Source: JAFDVN01 sp035758545
GTDB lineage: Bacteria > Acidobacteriota > Holophagae > Holophagales > Holophagaceae
Length of the DNA stretch: 7,542 nucleotides
Assembly (NCBI GenBank): GCA_035758545.1
Contig: DASTWQ010000102.1
Span: 1-7,542, forward strand
Reading direction: 5' to 3'
Part shown: positions 1-6,863 of the stretch, one piece after another
Layout: every line of letters begins with the position of its first letter
Numbering within the stretch: the first letter of the stretch is position 1
The notes under the pieces: model-generated
What the model was told of the DNA's origin: nothing
The model's input: only the letters and a program-made list of their open reading frames with translations
Database searches by the model: none
Position numbers and translations under genes: made by a program

Positions 1-810
1 GGTGATCAAGGCGCCGGAGGCCGGGTAAGGGGCCTCGTCGCGCACCAGGCAGGGCACCGTGGCGGAGGTGTTCGCCGGGTCCAGGCTGAGGGGCAGCACC
101 GTGTACCGCACGACCTGATAGGGGCGCACGAAGGTCAGATCCACACCCGGCTGATGGGTGAGGCTGAGGATGCCGGAGGTGAGCACGGCGCCGGTGTTGG
201 GATCCTGGACGGCGGTGGTGCTGAGGGAGATGTTGCCGGTGGTGCCCGAGCCGGGCGCGGCGGTGATCATCAGCATCTGGTAGGGCGCGGCGTCCAGCAG
301 GACCACGAAATCTCCCGCCTTCAGCTGGGACAGGTCCCCGTTGCTGAGCTTCACGCTGATCTGGGAGGGATCCGTAGGCTGGGCCGACAGCTGGCCGGTG
401 ACGGGAAGGATGTCATCCCGGAGGAACTGCAGCTCGTCATAGGTGATGGTCTCGCTCGCGGTGCCGCTGGATGGATTGAGGGGATCCGCGATGACCTTGT
501 TGGTGACGGTCTGGCTCGGGAAGAGCATGAGGGGGTTCTGGGACCCGCTGCTCACGCTGATGCCCGACACCGCCGGGCGGCCAGCGTAATAGAAGAAGAA
601 GCCCGCGGACTCCAGGTCGTCCGAGATGCTGTCCAGGGCGGCACGGTTGTCCCGCTGGGCCTTGGCGCTCTCGTTGCTCGCGCTGAACCCCTGGATGGCG
701 GAGCCGTAGACCCGGAGCATGCCGGCCATCAGCAGGGAGATGAACACGAGGGCGATCAGGAGCTCCACCAGGGAGAATCCGCGGTTCCGGAGGGTGCGAG
801 GGGCGGTCAT
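1..810 (-). CDS. PilW-like minor prepilin of a type IV pilus (3' end cut by window edge)
   Basis: The reading frame is open from the ATG at 810 to the left edge, giving 270 residues with no stop. The N-terminus is a class III (prepilin) signal: a short basic leader with R5, R8 and R10, then G11|F12-S-L-V-E16, where cleavage follows G11 and E16 is the conserved Glu5 of the mature protein. A hydrophobic helix follows (about residues 12-33, LLIALVFISLLMAGML). The next stretch, with repeated Asp/Arg and 'DDLESAGFFFY' at about 64-74, is typical of PilW-type minor pilins; the rest looks like a beta-rich, Ser/Thr-rich globular domain. Proteins of this kind are inserted in the inner membrane, cleaved by PilD and help initiate pilus assembly. 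The start follows an AGGAG (818-822) with 7-base spacing, placed right after the upstream stop codon, so it is the third gene of the operon. The PilW label rests on the N-terminus, length and gene order; a generic pseudopilin is possible. Confidence 0.82.
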   Translation of the reverse strand, partial: MTAPRTLRNRGFSLVELLIALVFISLLMAGMLRVYGSAIQGFSASNESAKAQRDNRAALDSISDDLESAGFFFYYAGRPAVSGISVSSGSQNPLMLFPSQTVTNKVIADPLNPSSGTASETITYDELQFLRDDILPVTGQLSAQPTDPSQISVKLSNGDLSQLKAGDFVVLLDAAPYQMLMITAAPGSGTTGNISLSTTAVQDPNTGAVLTSGILSLTHQPGVDLTFVRPYQVVRYTVLPLSLDPANTSATVPCLVRDEAPYPASGALIT

Positions 811-822
811 CGGGAGGCTCCT

Positions 823-1365
823 CTAGTAGCGGATGGAGCGCGAGACGCTCAGGTAGCGGGGGACGGCGGTGGTGACGCCAGCGTTGTTCTTCACGGCCTC
901 GTTCCAGGTGACGTTCACCACCACCTCGGCATTGGCGGTGAGGCTGGTGGCCGCCGGCACAAGGCCGGTCTTGGAAGCCCGGCGGACCCAGGAGACCGTG
1001 TAGACCGGGGAGGTGGCGGAGGGCTGGCCCTGCAAGTCGAAGGTGGTGAGGGCGGTGGCGGGGTCCGCGTAGGTGTTCACGGTGCCGTCCGTGGCGTTGG
1101 CCACCAGGGCGGTGGGCGGGACGCTGCCGCCGTTGGCCCGGACCGTGGAGCTCAGGCGGCCGTCGAGGGAGAGGCGGTCCAGCACACTCGCGGCGAGGCT
1201 GGAAGCGGCGCCGCGGGTGCGGCTGCCGCCGAAGCCCCGCACCGACATGGCGGTGAGGGCGGCGAGGCCGAGGAGGCCCACGCCGAGAATCAGGGCCACG
1301 AGGAAGAACTCCACCATGGAGAATCCGGCGGCGCGGCGGGAGGGGACGAGGGCTCGGGAGGTCAT
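823..1365 (-). CDS. PilV-like minor prepilin
   Basis: This 180-residue protein has a prepilin leader with basic residues R4, R10 and R11, the cleavage site G14|F15-S-M-V-E19, and a hydrophobic helix ending in GVGLLGLAALTAMS, which closely resembles the PilV family pattern (ILxxGLLGLAxLQ). The remainder is Ser/Thr/Ala/Val-rich with alternating hydrophobics ('EVVVNVTWNEAV' near 147-158), consistent with a small beta-rich head. It contains no cysteine, so no disulfide loop is possible. Its ATG (1363-1365) overlaps the TGA of the upstream gene as ATGA, and no Shine-Dalgarno sequence is visible before it, which points to translational coupling. Minor pilins of this type act in the inner-membrane priming complex of type IV pili. 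The methionine at position 3 of the mature N-terminus is a common variant of the usual Leu. The prepilin identity is firm; the exact PilV subtype is less so. Confidence 0.85.
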   Translation of the reverse strand: MTSRALVPSRRAAGFSMVEFFLVALILGVGLLGLAALTAMSVRGFGGSRTRGAASSLAASVLDRLSLDGRLSSTVRANGGSVPPTALVANATDGTVNTYADPATALTTFDLQGQPSATSPVYTVSWVRRASKTGLVPAATSLTANAEVVVNVTWNEAVKNNAGVTTAVPRYLSVSRSIRY

Positions 1366-2069
1366 AGGCGCTGCCAGGGCTTGGCGGAATTGCCGCTGTC
1401 GGATTTCAGGAAGGAGAGCAGCCCGTTGGAACTGGAACCCAGGATCAGGCCCACCGGCAGGTCGGTGCCGACGGCGCCGCTCCGGACGCCGACGATGGAA
1501 ATGAAGAAGTCCTTGCTGGGTTGGCCGCTCGGCTTGAAGTAGAAGACTGCCGGAGAGGCGGGGGAGGTGTTGCCGCTGAAGAGGTTGTTCGTCGAGGTGG
1601 TCCAGAATCCCGCGGGCTCCAGGGTCTTCAGCACCGTGTCGCTGGAGGGCGCCGGGCTGGGGGCGGCGGTGCCGAACTGGTCCGTGGTGGCATCGCTCAC
1701 CTGGGCGTAGCGGCTGAGGGAGGGGTCGATGACCAGGCTGCCCATGACGGGATTGGCAACGGTGCTGCCGGGGCCCTTGGTGAAGTCGTCCGTCCCGTCG
1801 GCGTTCTGGACGAAGAAGCCGTATTCCAGCTTGAGGGTCTTCCCGGGCTCCGTGCCGCTCGTCTGCAGGGCCACGTTCCGGCCGGAGTTCCGGGCCAGGG
1901 TCTGGGCGGCCCGCAGCACGCCGAACACGTCGTTGGTGACGCCTCGGACAGCGGTGGAGGGCCGGCTGAGGGAGAAGTTGAGCCCCACGCCGGCGAGGAT
2001 GGAGATGATCGCCAGCACCACCAGCAGCTCGATGAGCGAAAAACCCGTCTGACGGGATCTCAGTCGCAT
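1362..2069 (-). CDS. FimT/GspH-like pseudopilin, first gene of the pilin operon
   Basis: From the ATG at 2067-2069 the product is 235 residues. It starts with a basic leader (R2, R4, R6), then T8-G9|F10-S-L-I-E14 and the hydrophobic helix LLVVLAIISILAGVGL, a textbook prepilin N-terminus. The segment after the helix ('VTNDVFGVLRAAQTLARNSGRNVAL', about residues 42-66, given here in part) follows the FimT/GspH pattern of a helix leading into the first beta strands, and the C-terminus ('LPVGLILGSSSNGLLSFLKS') fits the end of a GspH domain. There are no cysteines. The frame stays open to a TTG at 2111, but the ATG at 2069 is preferred: it puts the leader at the usual length and has GAGG (2075-2078) 5 bases upstream. 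It is followed by an ATGA overlap with the PilV-like gene. A promoter candidate lies about 75 bases upstream. In some bacteria FimT-like proteins bind DNA for uptake; nothing here proves that role. Confidence 0.86.
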   Translation of the reverse strand: MRLRSRQTGFSLIELLVVLAIISILAGVGLNFSLSRPSTAVRGVTNDVFGVLRAAQTLARNSGRNVALQTSGTEPGKTLKLEYGFFVQNADGTDDFTKGPGSTVANPVMGSLVIDPSLSRYAQVSDATTDQFGTAAPSPAPSSDTVLKTLEPAGFWTTSTNNLFSGNTSPASPAVFYFKPSGQPSKDFFISIVGVRSGAVGTDLPVGLILGSSSNGLLSFLKSDSGNSAKPWQRL

Positions 2070-2201
2070 GTGGACCTCGACGAGAAGGTTGGAGAGGATC
2101 CCTGGCCGCAACCAGGAATTTTATGAGCTTGAGCGGTCTCTAGTTATACGCGCGGTCGGGGGTCTGTCACAGCCGATCCGCATCAAGTGTAATCTTTTTA
2201 G
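2070..2201. other. Intergenic gap between priA and the pilin operon
   Basis: This 132-base stretch is the longest non-coding piece in the window and is visibly richer in A/T than the genes. It holds the promoter at 2143-2170 and the Shine-Dalgarno at 2075-2078. It also has a short hairpin (CCTGG/CCAGG, 2101-2105 with 2112-2116, 6-base loop) inside the predicted leader, but that lacks a U-tract in the right direction. I see no intrinsic terminator for priA, so some read-through into the pilin genes is possible. Confidence 0.6.
2143..2170 (-). promoter_or_regulatory. Sigma70-type promoter for the pilin operon
   Basis: On the minus strand, GTGACA (2165-2170, 5 of 6 matches to TTGACA) is followed after 16 bases by TATAAC (2143-2148, 5 of 6 matches to TATAAT). 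Transcription would begin near 2136 and leave a leader of about 67 bases before the fimT-like ATG. It lies in the gap after the priA stop, so the pilin genes can be expressed apart from priA. No sigma54 (GG-N10-GC) element was seen, although major pilin genes in several groups use one. Confidence 0.55.
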
Positions 2202-4484
2202 TCACACCGTGAACTGCTGGGGGTCCCGATCCAGGCTGATGCGCCCGCCGGGCGGGGGCGGCGCCAAGCGCAGGGCCTCGCCGATGGCTTCCCGCCGCGG
2301 GGATTTCAGGAGGAGCTGGTAGCGCCACCGGTCCTTGAGCCGGGCGACGGGCGCCTCCAGGGGTCCGAGGATGCGGAGGTCCGGCACCCGGGCGAGGCGG
2401 GCCCGCACGGCGTCCAGGGCCTCCCTGGCCTCCCGGGGATCCTCCGCCTCGGCCCGGTAGAGGGCGAGGGCGGCGAAGGGTGGATAGGCCAGGGCCTCGC
2501 GGTAGGGGAGCTCCTCGGCGGCGAAGCCCTCGAAGTCCTGGGCGACGGCGTGGCGGATGGCCGGATGGTCCGGAGCGTAGGTCTGGAGCAGCACCCGGCC
2601 CGGGCGGTCGGCCCGCCCTGCGCGGCCCGCCACCTGGGTCAGGAGCTGGAAGGTGCGTTCCGCCGCGCGGAAGTCCGGGATCTTCAGACCTTGGTCCGCG
2701 CCGAGGATCCCCACCAGCGTGAGCTTGGGGAAGGTGTGTCCCTTGGCGAGCATCTGGGTGCCCACCAGCAGGTCCACCTCGCCGTGCTCCGCCGCCAGCA
2801 GGGCCGCCTCCAGGGACCCCCGCCGGGAGGTGGTGTCCCGGTCCAGGCGGAGGATGCGCGCGGCGGGGAAGCGCCGGGTCAGCTCCTCCTCCACCCGCTC
2901 GGTGCCCTCGCCCACGCCGCGCAGGTGGGGCTCGCCACAGAAGGGGCAGGCCTCCGGCGGCGCCGCCTCGTGGCCGCAGAGGTGGCATTTCAGGCGGTGT
3001 GCGGCGCGATGGAAGGTGAGGCTCACGGAGCAGTGGGGGCAGTCCAGGGACTGGCCGCAGGCCCGGCACATCCAGAAGGCCTCGTAGCCCCGGCGATTGA
3101 GGAGGAGCATGGCCTGCTCGCCCTTCGCCAGGGTGTCGTGGATCGCGGATTCGAGCCGGGGCGAGAGCAGCACCTTCTTCCGCGCCGCCTTGTAGGCCTC
3201 CCGCAGGTCCACCACCTCCACCTCGGGCATCACGGCGCCGGCGGGGCGTTCCCGCAGGCGCAGCAGCCGGTAGCGGCCGGTCCGGGCCGCCTGCCAGCTC
3301 TCCAGGGAGGGCGTGGCGGAGCCGAGCACCACGGGGCAGCCCTCCAGCTGTGCGCGCTTGATGGCCAGGTCCCGAGCCTGGATGCGGGGGTGCTCCTCGG
3401 ACTTGTAGGAGCCTTCATGCTCCTCGTCCACGATCACGAGGCCGACGTCCCGAAGGGGCGCGAGCACGCCGTTGCGCACGCCGACGAAGAGTTCGGCCCC
3501 GTCCTGGAGCAGGCGCACCACATCCGCCTGTTTCTCGGTGGCGTTGAGGCCCGCGTGGCCCACGGCGACGCGGCCGGGGAACCGGGCCTCCAGCCGGGCC
3601 AGGAGGCGCGGCGTGAGGCCGATCTCCGGCACGAGCCAGAGCACGCGCTTCCCCCGGGCCAGGGTCCGACGCACCAGGTCCAGGTAGACCTCGGTCTTGC
3701 CTGAGCCCGTGACGCCGTAGAGCAGATGGGTCTGGAAGCCGTCCAGGTCCACCGAATCCGCGGCGGCCTGCTGTTCCGCGTTGAGGACCACGGTGCGGTC
3801 CACACCGGCCTCCCGCCGCTGGGAGAGCGGATCGATGCGCTTGAGCCTCGCCACGAGGCCGTGGCGCTCCAGGGTGCCCAGCACGGCGCCGCTCACCCGG
3901 GCCGCCCGCAGCAGCTCCGCCTCCGGCAGGGCGCCCTCCGCCTCCTCCAGCGCCAGCAGCACCCGGGCCTGGGTCTCCGTGACCTTGGAAGGATGGGGCG
4001 CGCCGGTGAGGCGGACCTCCACGAGGCCCGCGCCCCGGAGATCCTCCTTGTGGAGCAGGGTCTCCAGCTTCAGATCCCCCGCGTGCCAGGCCTCGCCCAG
4101 GGCCGCCAACTCCGCCCAGGCGCCGGCCTCCCGGAGGTCCTCAAGGGTGCGGCCGTCCGGCAGGGCCGTCTCCCAGCGGGGCTGCAGGGCCTGGGGCAGG
4201 CTGAGGGGCAGGAGCTGGGCCTCGGTGGCGCCGTAGTAGCGGCCGGCGAAGGCCAGCAGTTCCCGGAGCCTCGGCGGCAGCAGCGGGAAGGGGTCGATGA
4301 CCGCCTCGATGGGCCGCAGCTTCACCGCCGCGGGCGCGGGATCCGGGCCCAGCGCCAGGCCCACCGCTGCAGCGTTGCGCACCTTCACCTTCACCCGCAC
4401 GCCCGGCGGCAGGCCCTCCGGCGCCAGGTAGGTCAGCGGCGGCAGCGGGCGGTTCAGCGCGACGCGGATGGGCTGGAGGCTCAT
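2202..4484 (-). CDS. priA: Primosomal protein N' (replication restart helicase PriA)
   Basis: PriA is a 3'-to-5' superfamily 2 helicase that recognises stalled forks and D-loops and reloads the replicative helicase. The 760-residue product is close to the family norm (about 730-800). In order: a diverged 3'-DNA-binding domain (about 1-100), a winged-helix-like linker, Walker A GVTGSGKT (257-264), 'PEIGLTP' (286-292), Walker B DEEH (353-356), GSATPS (388-393), LNRRGY (462-467), a zinc domain with four CxxC pairs (C473/476, C482/485, C500/503, C513/516), GEGTER (525-530), GTQMLAKG (575-582), and QVAGRAGR (617-624). The C-terminus 'DRDPQQF' corresponds to the usual 'DVDPxSF'. The frame is open further upstream, but the ATG at 4482-4484 is chosen because the family N-terminus begins here ('VALNRPLPPLTYLAP') and it forms an ATGA overlap with the upstream gene. 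No clear Shine-Dalgarno precedes it, so coupling is likely. All helicase and zinc residues expected for activity are present. Confidence 0.97.
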   Translation of the reverse strand: MSLQPIRVALNRPLPPLTYLAPEGLPPGVRVKVKVRNAAAVGLALGPDPAPAAVKLRPIEAVIDPFPLLPPRLRELLAFAGRYYGATEAQLLPLSLPQALQPRWETALPDGRTLEDLREAGAWAELAALGEAWHAGDLKLETLLHKEDLRGAGLVEVRLTGAPHPSKVTETQARVLLALEEAEGALPEAELLRAARVSGAVLGTLERHGLVARLKRIDPLSQRREAGVDRTVVLNAEQQAAADSVDLDGFQTHLLYGVTGSGKTEVYLDLVRRTLARGKRVLWLVPEIGLTPRLLARLEARFPGRVAVGHAGLNATEKQADVVRLLQDGAELFVGVRNGVLAPLRDVGLVIVDEEHEGSYKSEEHPRIQARDLAIKRAQLEGCPVVLGSATPSLESWQAARTGRYRLLRLRERPAGAVMPEVEVVDLREAYKAARKKVLLSPRLESAIHDTLAKGEQAMLLLNRRGYEAFWMCRACGQSLDCPHCSVSLTFHRAAHRLKCHLCGHEAAPPEACPFCGEPHLRGVGEGTERVEEELTRRFPAARILRLDRDTTSRRGSLEAALLAAEHGEVDLLVGTQMLAKGHTFPKLTLVGILGADQGLKIPDFRAAERTFQLLTQVAGRAGRADRPGRVLLQTYAPDHPAIRHAVAQDFEGFAAEELPYREALAYPPFAALALYRAEAEDPREAREALDAVRARLARVPDLRILGPLEAPVARLKDRWRYQLLLKSPRREAIGEALRLAPPPPGGRISLDRDPQQFTV

Positions 4485-5803
4485 CGCGTCCGGGCCGGCG
4501 CAATGGGTGGGGGGACCGGCAGGCGGGCCCACTGGGCGGCCGAGGCCTCGTCGCCGCAGGCCCGGGCCAGGGCCGAGGCCCAGCTGGGCAGGCCGGAGGA
4601 GGGCCGCCAGTCCATGGCCTCCCGCACCACCCGGTCCGCGTCCGCGGGCTGTCCCTGCCGCAGGTAGGCCTCCACCAGCGGGGCCAGGAGCCGGTCCCAG
4701 TCCCCCTTCAGGCTGTCCATGCGCCGGCCGTCCCCATCCAGCATCACGACCTTGTAGTGGGTCTCCCGGGCCTGGTCCCACCAGGGCTGCACCAGGTCGA
4801 CGATGTCCTGCCAGCGCTGGCGGCGCCGGGCGCCGGCGATGTAGACCCCAAGAGAGTAGGAACCGGGATCCACCTTCGCGCCCGGCAGGGGAAGCGGCTC
4901 CAGCTGATCCAGGAGTTGGCGGAGGGACCTGCCTCCGGCGATGTCCTGGAGGCGGACCCAGAGCCCCCAGCTCCTGTAGTCATTGGGTTGGACGCGGAGC
5001 TGGCCCTCCAGGTCCGGGAGCCAACGGGCCGCCGCGGCCTGCATCGTGGGGGAAGCGTCCGCCCCGGCGGAGAGGAGGAGGTAGCACCAGGCGCCATCCA
5101 GCGAGACCTCCACCCTGTCCTGGACGGCGCGGTCCATGAGCCGGGCCACGGGGCCCCAGATCCGGGCCTCCTCCGCCTCGGGGAGGGGTCTGGCCAAGGC
5201 GGGAGGCTTCGGCGGCTGGAAGGGATCCTCCTCCTTGGGCTTGGGGACCGGCTGCAGGTAGGGCTTCATCAGCTTGCGGGCCAAGAGCACCCGCCGGGTG
5301 AGGAGGGCCTCGAGGGCATCCACACGGTCCGGATGGCGGCCCAGGTAGGCCGTGAGCACCTGGATCGGGCCCTGGATGGCCCGGCGGTCCAGGATCTGAC
5401 GGAGCTGGTCGGCGGAGGGCAGCGTGGTGCCGGTGTCCAGCACGGCCCCCTGGGCGTCCACCAGGGCCCAGCGGGTCTCAGGGCCCCAGTGCTCGCGAGC
5501 ACAGAGTTCCTGGCCCAGGGGCTCCCGGGTGGGGATCTCCCACTGGCCCAGGCCGATCTCCAGCAGCCCGGGATCCGAGGATAGGAGCGCGTCCAGCTCC
5601 CCGGTCCAGGCCCCGCCGGTGCCGGGCATGAGCACCCACTGGGGCCAGCCGTCCTTGCGGACCTTGGCCTCCCACTGGAGGACCGTGGCGGGCTTGGGCT
5701 CGGACTCCCGCGTGGACTGGATCATCGCGGCCTGGGCCCCGAGGGGACGGGTCGGCAGGACCGCCAGGCAGGCGGCGAGGAGCGGAAGGGCGGCGAGTCG
5801 CAT
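4481..5803 (-). CDS. Exported Trp-rich protein of unknown function, coupled to priA
   Basis: I do not recognise this 440-residue protein. The N-terminus is a Sec signal peptide: R2, a hydrophobic core (residues 3-16), and a plausible signal peptidase I site after A23-Q24-A25. An LAAC at 9-12 resembles a lipobox but lies very early. The mature part has 19 tryptophans in the whole sequence, far above average. Residues about 40-170, with 'RWALVDAQGAVLDTG' and 'YLGRHPDRVDALEALL', faintly recall the second half of a thioredoxin-like fold running into a helical repeat, but no CxxC is present. A Pro/Lys/Glu-rich linker (about 184-210) leads to an alpha-helical C-terminal half that could be TPR-like ('AYLRQGQPADADRVVREAMDW', 380-399 region). 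The ATG at 5801-5803 is chosen because the signal peptide begins there and GGGAGG lies 10 bases upstream; an in-frame ATG at 5822-5824 lacks one. The stop overlaps the priA start (ATGA). No membrane helix follows the signal, so a periplasmic or secreted location is likely. Confidence 0.75.
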   Translation of the reverse strand: MRLAALPLLAACLAVLPTRPLGAQAAMIQSTRESEPKPATVLQWEAKVRKDGWPQWVLMPGTGGAWTGELDALLSSDPGLLEIGLGQWEIPTREPLGQELCAREHWGPETRWALVDAQGAVLDTGTTLPSADQLRQILDRRAIQGPIQVLTAYLGRHPDRVDALEALLTRRVLLARKLMKPYLQPVPKPKEEDPFQPPKPPALARPLPEAEEARIWGPVARLMDRAVQDRVEVSLDGAWCYLLLSAGADASPTMQAAAARWLPDLEGQLRVQPNDYRSWGLWVRLQDIAGGRSLRQLLDQLEPLPLPGAKVDPGSYSLGVYIAGARRRQRWQDIVDLVQPWWDQARETHYKVVMLDGDGRRMDSLKGDWDRLLAPLVEAYLRQGQPADADRVVREAMDWRPSSGLPSWASALARACGDEASAAQWARLPVPPPIAPARTR

Positions 5804-5836
5804 GGGTGTCCGGCCTCCCAGCATACAATCGGAGGG
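5804..5836. promoter_or_regulatory. 33-base divergent start region with a -10 element for tsaD
   Basis: Only 33 bases separate the two divergent start codons. TACAAT at 5824-5829 (5 of 6 matches to TATAAT, plus strand) lies so that transcription would begin at or within a base of the tsaD ATG at 5837. No good -35 box is seen at 16-18 bases upstream. On the minus strand GGGAGG (complement of 5814-5819) serves as the Shine-Dalgarno of the exported-protein gene, whose own promoter must then lie inside the start of tsaD; I found no convincing one. Confidence 0.4.
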
Positions 5837-6859
5837 ATGCGGATCCTGGGCGTGGAAAGCTCCTGCGACGACTGCTCCGCCGCGGTGGTGGAGGAGACGG
5901 CCGCGGGCCCGGTGCTGCGCTCCCTCGTGCGGCGCAGCCAGGACGCCCTGCATGGACCCTTCGGCGGCGTGGTGCCGGAGCTGGCGGCCCGGGAGCACCT
6001 GCTCCAGGTGCGCGCGACGATCCAGGAGGCCCTGGACAAGGCCGGGCTGAAGCCCGACGACCTGGACCGCATCGCCGTCACCCGCGGCCCGGGGCTGGTG
6101 GGCAGCCTGCTCTGCGGCTTCAGCGCCGGGAAGGCGCTGGCCTGGCGGGCGGGCAAGCCCTGGGTGGGCGTGCACCACCTGCTCGGGCACCTGAACGCCG
6201 CGCGGTTCGGATCGCCGGACCTGCCCTTCCCCGCCCTGGCCCTGCTGGTGAGCGGCGGCCACACGCACCTCTACCTGGCGAGGGATTGGACCTCCCTGGC
6301 GCTGCTGCGCAAGACCCGGGACGACGCCGCCGGCGAGGCCTTCGACAAGGCCGCCCGGGTGCTGGGCCTGGGGTATCCCGGCGGCCCGCCGGTGGACACC
6401 TGCGCGCGGCGGGCGCCGAAGGCCGCCGAGCCCTTCACCGCGCCCCGGTTCCGCGATGGCCAGCCCGCCTGGAGCTTCTCGGGCCTGAAGACCGCCCTCA
6501 AGCTGCGGGTGGAGCGGAACCCCCGCCTGGCGGGCGCCGGGGCCGAGGATCCGGAGGTCCAGGCCCTCTGCCGCAGCCTCCAGGAGGCCGTCGCCGACTG
6601 GCTCCTGAAGCCCCTGCCGGCCCTCGCCGCGGAGCATGGCGCCAAGAGCCTCATCCTGAGCGGCGGCGTGGCCTGCAACTCGGAGCTGCGGGAGCGGGCC
6701 GCCGCGCTCGCCTCCCGGGAGGGCCTCGCCCTCGCGATCCCCGAGCCGCGGTTCTGCACCGACAACGGCGCCATGATCGCGGCGGCCGGCGCGATGCTGC
6801 CGGTGACGGAGGGCTTCGCCCTCAACGCCGACTCGGACCTCCGGCTGGCGGTGGGCTGA
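5837..6859 (+). CDS. tsaD: tRNA N6-adenosine threonylcarbamoyltransferase TsaD
   Basis: TsaD (formerly Gcp/YgjD) transfers threonylcarbamoyl from threonylcarbamoyl-AMP to A37 of ANN-decoding tRNAs, working in the cytoplasm with TsaB and TsaE. The 340-residue length is standard. Visible ASKHA-fold motifs are ILGVESSCDD (3-12), GPFGGVVPELAAREH (40-54), the metal-binding H114-xxx-H118 within 'HHLLGH', SGGHTHL (139-145), DDAAGEAFDK (162-171), YPGGP (180-184), SFSGLKT (213-219), SGGVACN (275-281) and CTDNGAMIA (307-315), whose D309 is the third metal ligand. The usual SCDET reads SCDDC here, a conservative variant. The start is fixed by the family N-terminus; GGAGGG sits directly against the ATG, too close for normal ribosome binding. 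It heads a two-gene unit with gatC and diverges from the exported-protein gene. TsaB, TsaE and TsaC are not in this window. Confidence 0.98.
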   Translation: MRILGVESSCDDCSAAVVEETAAGPVLRSLVRRSQDALHGPFGGVVPELAAREHLLQVRATIQEALDKAGLKPDDLDRIAVTRGPGLVGSLLCGFSAGKALAWRAGKPWVGVHHLLGHLNAARFGSPDLPFPALALLVSGGHTHLYLARDWTSLALLRKTRDDAAGEAFDKAARVLGLGYPGGPPVDTCARRAPKAAEPFTAPRFRDGQPAWSFSGLKTALKLRVERNPRLAGAGAEDPEVQALCRSLQEAVADWLLKPLPALAAEHGAKSLILSGGVACNSELRERAAALASREGLALAIPEPRFCTDNGAMIAAAGAMLPVTEGFALNADSDLRLAVG

Positions 6860-6863
6860 CCCC

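Noticed and set aside
154..1542. A 462-codon plus-strand open frame across the pilin genes
   Set aside because: Its translation is Gly/Ala/His/Glu-rich with no domain, while the minus strand encodes clear prepilins; long antisense frames are expected at this GC content.
2101..2116. Hairpin CCTGG-CCGCAA-CCAGG as a terminator
   Set aside because: The stem is only 5 base pairs, and the A/T run next to it is short and on the wrong side for minus-strand transcription.
2118..2123. Second -10-like element (TAAAAT on the minus strand)
   Set aside because: No -35-like hexamer lies 16-18 bases upstream.
2550..4667. Plus-strand open frames of 384 and 313 codons antisense to priA
   Set aside because: They are shadows of priA with biased low-complexity composition and no recognisable motif.
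5768..5803. Lipoprotein signal (LAAC at residues 9-12) in the exported protein
   Set aside because: The cysteine is earlier than normal and the hydrophobic stretch continues after it; an A-Q-A signal peptidase I site at 23-25 fits better, though a lipoprotein cannot be excluded.
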